DNA of 21,331 nt from positions 1-21,331 of IMG/VR virus record IMGVR_UViG_3300042731_006498; one strand, written 5' to 3'. How positions within the stretch are numbered: position 1 is the first letter of the stretch; the number at the start of each line of letters is the position of its first letter. Under the pieces are notes generated by a model, which saw only the letters and a list, made by a program, of their open reading frames with translations, was not told the origin of the DNA and ran no database searches. The stretch comes from a virus. Positions 15,701 through 21,331 of the stretch are shown piece after piece. A program made the position numbers and the translations under genes.

Positions 15701-16549
15701 GGACTAGCACAAGGTGGACAGCCGAGCTTTGCTCAAGTTGCATCAGGTGGTTCTGTTGTTTGGAGTACAGGAGATACATCAACTACAGCAAACGCAACTA
15801 TTATTCCTAGAACGCAAGTTAATGCTCAGATGAATACTTTCCAGGCAAATAGACGTAGAAACTATGCATACTTTTATCCATCATTTTTAGATAAAAATTT
15901 AGAAGTTGGTGACGAAGTTGATGATGCAAAATTTCCTGCGGGAACTACAATTACTCAGATTACAAACCAAGGCACATATGTATTTGTTAGATTTAGTCAA
16001 ACTTCAACAAGTAATCTAGTTGATAACGCTAACGTAACATTTGCTTTTGGTGGAGATCAAGAAAACAGAAACTTTGCATACTTTTCACAGACAACATGGG
16101 AAGCGGCAGGCGCTAAAGCTGGTACAGAGTTGAATGATCCTCCAACAGACCAAAGTGATATTAGTTTCCCAGCTGGTACATATGTATCAGGTGTACAAGG
16201 TCCATTACTGTTTGGTGATCCAGATGTACCAGGCGAATTTGTATACTATTACAGAGTTTCATTTAACAATGCGGCAACAGGTACAGTAAGTCCAGGAGAT
16301 CAATTTACGTTCTTATTCCAACAACCACCGTATGCACAGCCAGGTGAAACAGTCTTTTCATTTATTGCTACACCGGGCGAACGTTCAGTGCTTAACTTGG
16401 ATACATTGAAAGAGTTAACTAATACTACACTAGGTGGTAGAGGTACATTCCCGAATGGTCCTGACGTTCTAGCAATTAACGTGTATAAAGTGTCAGGCGC
16501 GGCAGTAAACGCTAATATTATTATTAAATGGGGTGAAGCACAGGCATAA
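9782..16549 (+). CDS. Giant virion structural (tail/baseplate) protein, 2255 aa
   Basis: This 2255-aa protein is the largest in the window. The N-terminal part contains a duplicated K-C-x-R-D-x-G motif, at residues 61-67 (KCIRDLGYITDA) and about 352-358 (KCERDTGFN), each followed by a D-x-x-x-(F/Y)-x-(G/N)-N type segment. Five approximately 75-95-residue beta modules follow (about 870-1330). Next comes F-F-I-H-R-P-Y-D-G-G-V-Q-L-G-T-G-G-P with R-Q-S-K-K-Y-I-R-Y-Q-S-G-K-G, a phrase recurrent in marine T4-like structural proteins. Then I-Y-I-D-N-E-L-I-A-F and L-T-G-L-T-R-G appear. The C-terminus has G-E-T-V-F-S-F-I-A-T-P-G-E and ends N-G-P-D-V-L-A-I-N-V...I-I-I-K-W-G-E-A-Q-A, also a conserved ending. 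No catalytic motif is evident. Location at the baseplate or as a long fibre is inferred. Several long minus-strand ORFs over it are shadows of its repetitive coding. Confidence 0.85.
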   Translation: MAKKKIENYVFRPGLGIDDNAYPNAWSLINQNYNFIKKEVAAWIQTQIDNNNPDFLFNRAKCIRDLGYITDAVQYDMIFGTNYNAVFQGTMEQYSIDISNTVVNTLVNAKARFADLSGVKASATAVARHNAGWDEVIDVAQNGYLSADTVTWSNPTNANTDNINAKDQLDGNLNFIVNDASAYVNINYPTLGYNQDLFENDIKIIVMAATYDILYGGNTASWDAAKGMVTYSEVGKEEYQTAMLAAMGHVKTIGLEIIQGNAVTPLTGNTETHNASAGGAIGDINNINWNALIDYTINEITTAESIDLVTKTAPNIGWPAADLITAYNAIDTNQTTIISEVTPDAEYTYNQEKCERDTGFNLTAWLHDLRYNGNEETSRIASTYWEGTVAQVDGDRLPEIRAKEFTRDLINNNILLNTAQSTPYQTEVAQVIDTSKTAEGQGATRISELSGIVISVITTGTSALPTLVRKGLGHIKFIGNYDLSDILLITNSTRNEIIYNFSDPTRGGTLSLQTDDTPRDSSGYLLKYDFTDANRDADDDFKKFLQTTDGVVTLNFKYNTDSHEITDDVQVYIETPEVRTRPYDFGTDAIERMRIAPPLSMLDADFEYGLQPTKWSAIGTQRGYPSIYEVPGTDTEVSSVVTDGSVGTDGVGASKITVTTQGSHGFTPGTPITIKALEDSVVGASRAEGSFVITTVPTNNTFTYFAKAKVGAENDVLSTTYTQLRKGDFYTGAAIGKPSFAVVSNGTAGQMTLTLAAQTGENRLAFTGNVPEIGAPIVYTDIPEGAQVTAISSTPTGNALVPVTTAPINIGDTSFDVASTTGIVQGLAADNGSGDAIFVTNIAGNTVTMSGEFTTAITQSEQVYTAVSGTTTAAAGINAQFTVSKAGTVYSVDSIDQAGSGYVEGDQILITGDNIGGNTPANDATITVSTVDGTGGITAVAISGSALDGAITYTNPTTTYQTDGGSTLPQIDISYADGAYTTAVFNSPNNSTGYAVNDRIRVLGTVIDPSSGQDGNQSAGGNDCIIKVTSVDGSGNITGVTIDTNDWSIGVPPAQDRNYSFGGSNLSFTGGSGTGFEFNVTASGGSYTVQISQPGTGYTTADTITCNGTDLGGISPTNNLVLRINEVGASGEIIGFRIEGPDVSSEAVAADSGTFISKSGSDLVGASATFNIENDGSAYSVAAISNAGTDYHIGQTFLIEGSALGGSTPANDLTLTVATVGNLGEILTLSLSGTPSTLSSVFSNQSGSNVANNGAGASLDVTRSAGSYTVVSVNATGGTNYRTGNTITILGTDLGGASPANDATVTVTGVNAGAITTATVTGTAIGGGTLSLVNAVTMSEFTTAPITVGEVIDFEALATLEITFENAHGIVPGATFIVNVSSDDAGAGGTNNHALASGAFIATAIPAVNKLRYAARAPGSITTTANDDILADVYLRPDSFFIHRPYDGGVQLGTGGPQHSAQAIRQSKKYIRYQSGKGIMYTTGALFAPSYDIASVTSNGTEVGSTITVTMDDNDHGMQVGGKVRLIGVDTPGYNGNYTVTQIINERTFQTISTRRLGSINATLGFAAQVSVTGWHGATVRSGIFDDQNGIYWEYDGSNITVAQRTSTKQIAGTIAVSPDSNLITGAGTKFRDQLKAGDRIVLRGMTHVVSHVDSQTSMTVTPDYRGVNEVLAAKVCLVTDKKVKQDEFNLDRLDGTGPSGYNIDIAYMQMIGIQYSWYGAGFIDWMLRGSDGNFVFAHRMRNSNVNTEAFMRSGNLPVRYEVTNEGPGAKLSEAMSDNTAYVPLDDSRFFPDSGTIYIDNELIAFSSVDHSQNRLTGLTRGTSLFNFQAGALRQYTAGNAAAHDAKTGVVLVSNTITPLISHWGSAFVTDGNFDEDRGYIFSYTETGLSVSTTRQTAFLLRLAPSVSNAIVGDLGDRELLNRAQLLMQEMEITSDGEDDLGNSIQGGIVIEGILNPQNYPLNPADVGWQGLSGLAQGGQPSFAQVASGGSVVWSTGDTSTTANATIIPRTQVNAQMNTFQANRRRNYAYFYPSFLDKNLEVGDEVDDAKFPAGTTITQITNQGTYVFVRFSQTSTSNLVDNANVTFAFGGDQENRNFAYFSQTTWEAAGAKAGTELNDPPTDQSDISFPAGTYVSGVQGPLLFGDPDVPGEFVYYYRVSFNNAATGTVSPGDQFTFLFQQPPYAQPGETVFSFIATPGERSVLNLDTLKELTNTTLGGRGTFPNGPDVLAINVYKVSGAAVNANIIIKWGEAQA
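12388..13770 (+). repeat. Five tandem beta modules within the giant tail protein
   Basis: Five diverged copies span roughly 12388-12640, 12660-12930, 12985-13210, 13265-13490 and 13537-13770. Each runs G-(A/T)-x-F/L...Y-(S/T)-V...G-x-x-Y...I-x-G-x-x-(L/I)-G-G-x-(S/T)-P-(A/T)-N-(D/N)...T-V-x-x-V...G-x-I. Copy 2 is the most diverged: its G-G-x-P-A-N-D loop is replaced by D-P-S-S-G-Q-D-G-N-Q. The loop and the last strand are the best-conserved parts. Boundaries are approximate. Confidence 0.75.
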
Positions 16550-16863
16550 TGTCTGAGCTTCGCAACACTATTTTAGAATTAAGAAAACGTTGGTACGATA
16601 TTCCAGAATACAAGAAAACTTTCGAAAAGCATGGACATGGACCAGGCAAGTACAGTAATTTTTATCTTAATAAATCTACGTTTGAATACATAAAGTTTAA
16701 AATTAAGAAAGTAAATTTACTAGAAAAAGCTCAATTAGAAAAACAAGATAGATTAATAAAAGAAATTAATCTGATGTTTGATTCTCGTCATGATCAGTAT
16801 TATTTTGGAGAGTTTGTGTGGGCGTGTCTTGATTATCTCCAAGAGATTGACTGTCACCTCTAA
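16549..16863 (+). CDS. Hypothetical protein, 104 aa, at the end of the tail module
   Basis: This 104-aa protein starts with the ATG of a TAATG overlap with the giant tail gene, so it is almost certainly translated with it. I do not recognise a family. The N-terminal part has R-K-R-W-Y-D-I-P-E-Y and G-H-G-P-G-K-Y-S-N-F-Y. The middle is lysine-rich and probably helical (K-F-K-I-K-K-V-N-L-L-E-K-A-Q-L-E-K-Q), and the C-terminus is aromatic and acidic (D-Q-Y-Y-F-G-E-F-V-W-A-C-L-D-Y-L). No signal peptide is seen. It might be a small tail chaperone or assembly factor, as is common next to giant fibre genes, but this is speculation. Its last 98 bp overlap the convergent cupin gene. Confidence 0.7.
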   Translation: MSELRNTILELRKRWYDIPEYKKTFEKHGHGPGKYSNFYLNKSTFEYIKFKIKKVNLLEKAQLEKQDRLIKEINLMFDSRHDQYYFGEFVWACLDYLQEIDCHL

Positions 16864-17206
16864 CTATTCTGTAATTGTCTTCAACACTGTCAGCAGTGCT
16901 TACTTCTGTAATACTACTACCAGGTTCCATACAAATAAGTTGATGCGGTTGCAAAGGAGGATTATGCCAAGTGTCTCCTTCTTTTAATTCGTGTTCGTGT
17001 AGAGTAGCATCTTTAGTATCAATCCATCTTAGTAAAAATCTACCATTATTTACAAACCAAGTTTCGTCTTTTTCTTTGTGAAAATGCATACTGAATTTGG
17101 CACCAACTTTTTCAAATACCATAATTTTACCACAGTACTTGTCATTGGTTGCCCATATTAATTCAAAGCCCCAACCTTTGTCTACTTTTCCTTTTAACTG
17201 TGTCAT
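16766..17206 (-). CDS. Cupin-domain protein (mannose-6-phosphate-isomerase-like)
   Basis: This 146-aa protein is a single-domain cupin. Motif 1 is complete, with His41, His43 and Glu48 in M-H-F-H-K-E-K-D-E-T-W and Gly55 in N-N-G. Motif 2 is G-D-T-W-H-N-P-P-L-Q-P-H with His88. The sequence resembles the type II phosphomannose isomerase / sugar-phosphate cupin group, and the opening K-V-D-K-G-W-G-F-E-L-I-W is typical of that group. It could isomerise or epimerise a sugar phosphate, or bind a sugar nucleotide. The recognisable domain ends near N-Y-R-I (residue 114). Residues 115-146 are a polar Asp/Gln/Thr/Asn-rich tail encoded antisense to the end of the 104-aa gene, which suggests overprinting after loss of an earlier stop. 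It is last in the minus-strand operon and joined to the 2OG gene by an ATGA overlap. Confidence 0.8.
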   Translation of the reverse strand: MTQLKGKVDKGWGFELIWATNDKYCGKIMVFEKVGAKFSMHFHKEKDETWFVNNGRFLLRWIDTKDATLHEHELKEGDTWHNPPLQPHQLICMEPGSSITEVSTADSVEDNYRIVRGDSQSLGDNQDTPTQTLQNNTDHDENQTSD

Positions 17207-17709
17207 TGTTCTTTCCTAAAAAATAATGAGATACTAAATCTCCATTTGTTTACTACTGGTGCTCTAATGCTGTGAGGTATTTCACCGTCAAACCATATTG
17301 CTCTGTTTGGTTTTGGTGTACAAGCAAATTCTATTTCTTTGCCTGTTTTTTCATCAAAGAATAATGTTTCGCCGCCGTACTCTTGTGGCCACACGTCATT
17401 GAGATATAATAAAAATACATTAGTATCCTTATGTGTATGACTATAGTGTACACTACCTATATTATCACAATTTACTATTGCAAAGTCAAATAGAGTTGGT
17501 TTTATAAAATTTTTATATCTATCAGTAGTAAGTGCCTGTAAAATTTGTAAGTCATTCACTGCTTCTAAATCTAATCTACTATGCAAGTATACTTCGTCAG
17601 TAGTACGTCTATCACGCCAACCAAACTTAAATGGTGTTTGCTCCATTACTGCTATTTGTGCATGTTCAAATGATTTGTAATCAAGCACTTCGTCGAATAT
17701 TTGTATCAT
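17203..17709 (-). CDS. 2OG-Fe(II) oxygenase (prolyl-4-hydroxylase-like)
   Basis: This 168-aa protein has the double-stranded beta-helix signature of 2-oxoglutarate/Fe(II) dioxygenases. His93 and Asp95 form the HxD motif in Y-S-H-T-H-K-D, His146 in I-P-H-S-I is the distal ligand, and Arg157 in K-W-R-F-S-I is placed to bind 2-oxoglutarate. F-L-L-Y-L-N-D-V-W-P-Q-E-Y-G-G-E-T-L-F-F at about 99-118 is the typical core of the prolyl-4-hydroxylase-like family. All required residues are present, so activity is plausible. The substrate is unknown; phage members are frequent in marine T4-like genomes, and a sugar, peptide or nucleotide target is possible. It overlaps the upstream epimerase by 29 nt and the downstream cupin by 4 nt, so it belongs to the heptose-linked operon. 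Confidence 0.85.
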   Translation of the reverse strand: MIQIFDEVLDYKSFEHAQIAVMEQTPFKFGWRDRRTTDEVYLHSRLDLEAVNDLQILQALTTDRYKNFIKPTLFDFAIVNCDNIGSVHYSHTHKDTNVFLLYLNDVWPQEYGGETLFFDEKTGKEIEFACTPKPNRAIWFDGEIPHSIRAPVVNKWRFSISLFFRKEQ

Positions 17710-18526
17710 TTAAGTATTCCTCCACTGACCAAAACTTAGGCAGTTCAATATGTTCTTGTATTTTAGTCATATCAGCTTCTGTATACACTTGATATTGACC
17801 TTGTAAATGTGCAGGCATTGGAATATATTTTATTTTTGCATCTAATTTATCAGCTATTGTTTTAGCAATGCTATCTAAATTACTTGCTTTGCCAGTACCA
17901 CAATTAAATATGCCGCTAACATCTTTTTCTATCATTTTTTCGTGTATTTTACATATGTCATACACACAAATTAAATCTCTGTGAAATGTATCACTGTTTT
18001 CAAATACAGTAATCTCTTTTTTAGTAGATGCTTGATTTTGCCATTTGCTAACCATACTCATTTGATCGCCTTTGTGTCCTTCTCCTGGACCAAACACATT
18101 ATAGTATCTAAAGCCTTGTATAGTGCATTGAAAATTATCAACACCAACATCTCTTATACTTTTATCAATTAGATACTTACTCCAAGCATAAGGTGTTTGT
18201 GGCAAGCATTTACTATCTTCTCTAAATCCATCATATCCTGGACCATACACTGCACTTGTACTTGCATATTGTAAATTTACACCATACTGATCGCATACTT
18301 GTATTAGCCTACTAGTAAATTCAAAGTTTTGTGCCCAAACTTTATCAACATCTTTTTCAGTAGTATCAGAAATTGCTCCTAGATGAATTATCCAATCATA
18401 TCTTGTTACGTCTGGTATTATGTTTGGTACCCAATCAAATCCATCAACTTTATGTCCTTTGCCCAAAAAATAGTATACTAAATTTTGTCCGATAAATCCT
18501 CTATGTCCTGTAACTAATATTTTCAT
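17681..18526 (-). CDS. hldD: ADP-L-glycero-D-manno-heptose 6-epimerase-like protein
   Basis: This 281-aa protein is an extended short-chain dehydrogenase. T-G-H-R-G-F-I-G at 6-13 is the NAD(P)-binding loop. S-T-S-A-V-Y-G lies at about 89-95, and Tyr113 and Lys117 (YAWSK) form the catalytic pair. G-F-R-Y-Y-N-V-F-G-P-G-E-G-H-K-G at about 138-153, S-G-I-F-N-C-G-T-G-K-A and I-P-M-P-A-H-L-Q-G-Q-Y-Q match the E. coli HldD (RfaD) pattern closely, especially EGHKG and the P-x-x-L-x-G-x-Y-Q segment. HldD inverts C6 of ADP-D-glycero-D-manno-heptose to the L-glycero form, the last step before LPS inner-core transfer. It is slightly shorter than the approximately 310-aa E. coli enzyme. The ATG overlaps the stop of the hldE-like gene (TAATG), and its end overlaps the 2OG gene by 29 nt. 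Confidence 0.88.
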   Translation of the reverse strand: MKILVTGHRGFIGQNLVYYFLGKGHKVDGFDWVPNIIPDVTRYDWIIHLGAISDTTEKDVDKVWAQNFEFTSRLIQVCDQYGVNLQYASTSAVYGPGYDGFREDSKCLPQTPYAWSKYLIDKSIRDVGVDNFQCTIQGFRYYNVFGPGEGHKGDQMSMVSKWQNQASTKKEITVFENSDTFHRDLICVYDICKIHEKMIEKDVSGIFNCGTGKASNLDSIAKTIADKLDAKIKYIPMPAHLQGQYQVYTEADMTKIQEHIELPKFWSVEEYLNDTNIRRSA

Positions 18527-19659
18527 TAATTTGCCTCTAGTATTTTAGAAGTACTATATCCTTCAACTGTAGGTACAATGTGTACTGGTGCTAGATCATG
18601 TCCTACTATTTCTTCCACTGTATAGTCTCCGCCTTTTACTATTAGATCCGGTGATAATTTTTTTATCAAATTATACGGTGTATCTTCATCAAATATTATA
18701 ACATCATCTACATAAGGAATCAAGAGTAATTGTTCTTTTCTTGTGTCTAAATTATTAAATGGTCTGTCTTGTCCTTTGATACGTTTTACACTTTCATCGC
18801 TGTTTAAACCAACAATAAGTTTGTCTCCTAAACTGCGAGCTTCTTTTAATAGTATGAGATGACCTTTGTGTAAAACGTCAAAACAACCATTAGTGAATAC
18901 AATTTTTTCTTGTAGATCTTTTTCTTGCAACTTGTAAGTACCTACATGCTTAACACTTTCAGTACTACCTTTTACTGCAATTTCAATACATTTTTTATAA
19001 GAATAATTTTTTGTAAGTCCGTAAACAAAACCTGCAATAAAGCAATCACCTGCTCCAGTTACATCACTTACCTCAACTTTTTCTACAGGTACGGCATATT
19101 CTACACCATCAATTTTTGCCACAACTTCTTTATCTGCGTTAGTAGTAATAATATTGCTATCCCAAGAATTAAATCCTAGATCATTGTACTCTTTTCCGTT
19201 AGGTTTTACTAGCCATGCACCTCTATAATTGTAAGCATGTCTTTTAGGATCAACTATAACTTTGCAACCAAAAGAATTTAAATGTTCTATAATTTTTTCT
19301 GCTTCGTCCAATACACCCTTATTATAGTCACTTAGTATAACATAATCAAAATCTTTGAAACTTTTATTTCGTATGTTTTCCCAAGCATCTTCAGTATGAA
19401 AATCTTCATCAATACGTGTAATGTAATGTCCGTCACACATTACTCTTGTTTTGACACTTCTAGGGTTTGACAAATCCATTAGTTCTACATCAACGCCTAA
19501 TGATGCCAAATTTTCTTTTACAAGACCTGCACCGCCTAATGATGTTTTCATTTCTTGCAAATTCACAACTGGTACAGGCGCTTCGGGACTTAATCTAGTA
19601 GAAGTGCCAAAAACATATTTGTCTAATATTGTGTCTCCAAGGACTAATACTTTTGCCAT
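18526..19659 (-). CDS. hldE: Bifunctional HldE-like heptose-7-phosphate kinase / heptose-1-phosphate adenylyltransferase
   Basis: This 377-aa protein has two domains. Residues about 1-242 are a PfkB/ribokinase-type kinase with G-D-T-I-L-D at 8-13, a L-G-G-A-G motif near 41-45, V-D-P-K-R at 136-140 and D-V-T-G-A-G-D-C at 199-206, where Asp205 is the catalytic base. Residues about 252-377 are a cytidylyltransferase-like domain with T-N-G-C-F-D-V-L-H-K-G-H at 256-267 (HxGH), V-K-G-G-D-Y at 341-346 and E-G-Y-S-T-S-K at 366-372. In E. coli HldE these phosphorylate D-glycero-D-manno-heptose 7-phosphate and then attach AMP to the 1-phosphate. E. coli HldE is about 475 aa, so this form is compact, mainly through a shorter kinase domain. 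It sits between Nudix and hldD genes with TAATG junctions on both sides. The pathway fit is strong; the nucleotide (ADP or another NDP) cannot be proven from sequence. Confidence 0.88.
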   Translation of the reverse strand: MAKVLVLGDTILDKYVFGTSTRLSPEAPVPVVNLQEMKTSLGGAGLVKENLASLGVDVELMDLSNPRSVKTRVMCDGHYITRIDEDFHTEDAWENIRNKSFKDFDYVILSDYNKGVLDEAEKIIEHLNSFGCKVIVDPKRHAYNYRGAWLVKPNGKEYNDLGFNSWDSNIITTNADKEVVAKIDGVEYAVPVEKVEVSDVTGAGDCFIAGFVYGLTKNYSYKKCIEIAVKGSTESVKHVGTYKLQEKDLQEKIVFTNGCFDVLHKGHLILLKEARSLGDKLIVGLNSDESVKRIKGQDRPFNNLDTRKEQLLLIPYVDDVIIFDEDTPYNLIKKLSPDLIVKGGDYTVEEIVGHDLAPVHIVPTVEGYSTSKILEAN

Positions 19660-20096
19660 TATTTCTCTAGTAAATTTATTAATTCAAAAACTGTTTGTAA
19701 CTTAGTTTGATTAGTTTTGCTTTGTAAGGTATTTCTTAAACCCATGTGTAAAGGTTTAGGCCATTTACCAAAGCTAACCCATGCATATCCGTCATGTTCG
19801 TCATTGAGCTTTGGAATAAATTCTTGTTTTATTACACATAGATATGTGTGGAAATTAAATTTTTCATCATTAGACACAAATGTTTCTAAAGGAATAGATT
19901 TTATTATGTCAGGATTGAATCCAAGTTCTTCGTTTACTTCACGCTGAAGTGTTTTCCATGGAGTTTCTGCAACTTGGCCTTTGCCGCCAACCAGACCCCA
20001 TACATTGTTGTGTTTTGATTTTGTTCTATGGAGCATTAAGAATCGCTTAGTATCTAAAGCATAAAACAGAGCTCCGCTACATGATATATCCGGCAT
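19659..20096 (-). CDS. Nudix hydrolase
   Basis: This 145-aa protein has a perfect Nudix box GX5EX7REUXEEXGU at residues 38-60: Gly38, Glu44, Arg52-Glu53, Glu56-Glu57 and Gly59-Phe60. These coordinate Mg2+ and activate water to cleave a nucleoside diphosphate linked to another moiety. The N-terminus (S-C-S-G-A-L-F-Y-A) and the length fit the MutT-like and GDP-mannose hydrolase-like groups. Position directly upstream of hldE makes an NDP-sugar or ADP-heptose-related substrate attractive, but other Nudix targets (8-oxo-dGTP, ADP-ribose, NADH) remain possible. It follows gp15 with a 13-nt gap, has no clear Shine-Dalgarno sequence, and joins hldE through a TAATG overlap. Confidence 0.9.
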   Translation of the reverse strand: MPDISCSGALFYALDTKRFLMLHRTKSKHNNVWGLVGGKGQVAETPWKTLQREVNEELGFNPDIIKSIPLETFVSNDEKFNFHTYLCVIKQEFIPKLNDEHDGYAWVSFGKWPKPLHMGLRNTLQSKTNQTKLQTVFELINLLEK

Positions 20097-20109
20097 GTAA
20101 CTACTTATT

Positions 20110-21331
20110 TTATGTTACTATGCGCCAGCTTCCGTTGTGGTATTCACCTTCAAAACTTAGGATCCATTCATCGTCAACATATTTGTATTGAACCCCTGTA
20201 TTCAGGTTTGTTGTGTATACAATGTTATTTTCAGCATTAGCACTAGCATCAAATACTATTTCCCATGCTGATCCATTCCATTCTATAATATCATTTGCTC
20301 CTGCACTAAAATCACTGTTATCATCATTTTTCCATGCATCTGGACCATCTGTATTTTCGCTACTTCCTATAGCATTTAATACAAGTAAACGTATTCCAGT
20401 TTGTTTTGATTGTGTAGGATTAAATTTCATAGGGTCTATAATATAATCAATAGTTCCACTAGTTTTAGTAGGTCCTTCAAAAACAGTGTTAGAAGGAATA
20501 GTATCTGTGTCCCAATTTACAATTAATTGTGTAGGATCTAATTCATTTATTGCTACTGTTCCATTTACACTACTAGCCAAATCTGTTCTTTTTAACTGTA
20601 GTTGTGTAACACCAGCAGTATATTTTCCAGGTATTGCTTTAAAGTATTCAGCCCACTCTTCTACACCAGTTTGTCCATTTTCACCTAGCGTTGCTGTATT
20701 ACCTAAAACAATTAAATCATAATTTTTGTATGTGGTGCTTATTGTAGTGTCATTTTGATTTTTACTTAATTTTGTACTTGATTTTGTTCCGTCAGCACTT
20801 TCATTTATTGTACTTTCTGCTTCTAAGTCTTGACTATCGTCATACGCTCCAAGTGTAGCTTTGTCATTACCTAATTTAATTGTTCCGTTACTTTCGTCGA
20901 ATATACTCATTATTACATTTGTAATTACACCCATCTTTTTAACTTTTACAGGTGGAGAAATGTATATAGGTGTTGTAAATGTAAGCGAACCTACATCTAT
21001 TTCACTTTCTGTTCCTACTGGTATACTTCTGCTACTAAAAGTTACACTGTCTAAATTTACTACTGTTAAACTTGTCCAGTCAATGTAGTTGTCTGTAGTT
21101 TGTATTTCTAAACTAGGATTAAACAACATTAATATTTGTTCCATTATTTGTAACTTTTGATCTGTATTAGTTGACCATATATCTGCTTTGATTGATAAAT
21201 TATATGGTGTAGGCATAAGTCTTTCAATTGTATAATTTTTACCTTGCGTATTCAAATATTGGTTGTTTGTTGTATCAAATTCTCTTTCTCTAATATGTAC
21301 TTTACTTGTATATGATGGATCAGCAGTTCTA
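20110..21331 (-). CDS. T4 gp15-like tail sheath stabiliser/completion protein, 5' end outside window
   Basis: The frame is open to the right edge. The TTG at 21255 is an internal Leu codon, and upstream codons read R-T-A-D-P-S-Y...E-R-E-F-D. About 407 residues are visible. The segment M-P-T-P-Y-N-L-S-I-K-A-D-I-W-S followed by Q-K-L-Q-I-M-E-Q-I-L-M-L-F-N-P matches T4 gp15 (Y-E-L-S-I-F-T-R-Y...F-Q-I-V-E-Q-I-L-P-Y-F-Q-P). S-L-T-F-T-T-P-I-Y-I-S-P-P corresponds to the gp15 S-L-T-F-E-V-N-G-W-M-Y-P-P end. T4 gp15 forms a hexameric ring on top of the tail and receives the neck. T4 gp15 (272 aa) stops about there, but this protein continues for about 270 residues, including a terminal region rich in Tyr and Trp. 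It is first in the visible minus-strand operon; the Nudix gene follows 13 nt downstream. Confidence 0.75.
   Translation of the reverse strand, partial: RTADPSYTSKVHIREREFDTTNNQYLNTQGKNYTIERLMPTPYNLSIKADIWSTNTDQKLQIMEQILMLFNPSLEIQTTDNYIDWTSLTVVNLDSVTFSSRSIPVGTESEIDVGSLTFTTPIYISPPVKVKKMGVITNVIMSIFDESNGTIKLGNDKATLGAYDDSQDLEAESTINESADGTKSSTKLSKNQNDTTISTTYKNYDLIVLGNTATLGENGQTGVEEWAEYFKAIPGKYTAGVTQLQLKRTDLASSVNGTVAINELDPTQLIVNWDTDTIPSNTVFEGPTKTSGTIDYIIDPMKFNPTQSKQTGIRLLVLNAIGSSENTDGPDAWKNDDNSDFSAGANDIIEWNGSAWEIVFDASANAENNIVYTTNLNTGVQYKYVDDEWILSFEGEYHNGSWRIVT

Noticed and set aside
20097-20112. TAAAATAAG between gp15 and the Nudix gene as a late promoter
   Set aside because: It does not match the ATAAATA core, and the gap is only 13 nt; co-transcription with gp15 is simpler.

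Overview
The window looks like a piece of a T4-like (contractile-tailed) phage genome from an AT-rich marine lineage, of the kind that infects picocyanobacteria or SAR11. This rests on a tail-sheath-completion protein of the T4 gp15 family at the right edge, a module of long tail/baseplate proteins with marine-myophage sequence signatures, very tight gene packing with ATGA and TAATG overlaps, T4-type late promoter octamers (ATAAATA core), and many metabolic and glycan genes. I see no photosynthesis genes, tRNAs, rRNAs, CRISPR arrays, integrases or insertion sequences. No stretch longer than about 100 bases lacks a gene. Host assignment stays open between cyanobacteria and SAR11.

Region 1 (1-7179) is an accessory region. 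It holds the C-terminus of an AGAT-type amidinotransferase, a radical SAM protein and a GT-B-like glycosyltransferase on the plus strand. A three-gene cassette on the minus strand follows: a radical SAM protein with N-terminal auxiliary-cluster cysteines, an unrecognised 144-aa protein, and a 2OG-oxygenase-fold protein that has lost its iron ligands. The plus strand then carries a flavin-dependent tryptophan-halogenase-like enzyme, an SGNH-hydrolase-like protein and a GmhB-like HAD phosphatase, joined by 8-nt overlaps.

Region 2 (7199-16863) is a plus-strand virion module of four structural proteins of 169, 499, 184 and 2255 aa plus a 104-aa hypothetical protein. The 499-aa protein ends in a cupredoxin domain with a complete type-1 copper ligand set (His, Cys, His, Met). 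A T4-like late promoter sits exactly in the loop of a perfect inverted repeat just before the first tail gene. The right arm of the repeat carries the ribosome-binding site.

Region 3 (16766-21331) is a minus-strand operon reading leftward: gp15, Nudix hydrolase, HldE-like kinase/adenylyltransferase, HldD-like epimerase, 2OG-Fe(II) oxygenase and cupin. With GmhB in region 1, the phage encodes nearly the whole route from sedoheptulose-7-phosphate to ADP-L-glycero-D-manno-heptose; only the isomerase GmhA is not seen. Together with the glycosyltransferase and tailoring enzymes, this suggests a phage programme that makes or alters a surface glycan, or decorates its own virion. That role is inference.
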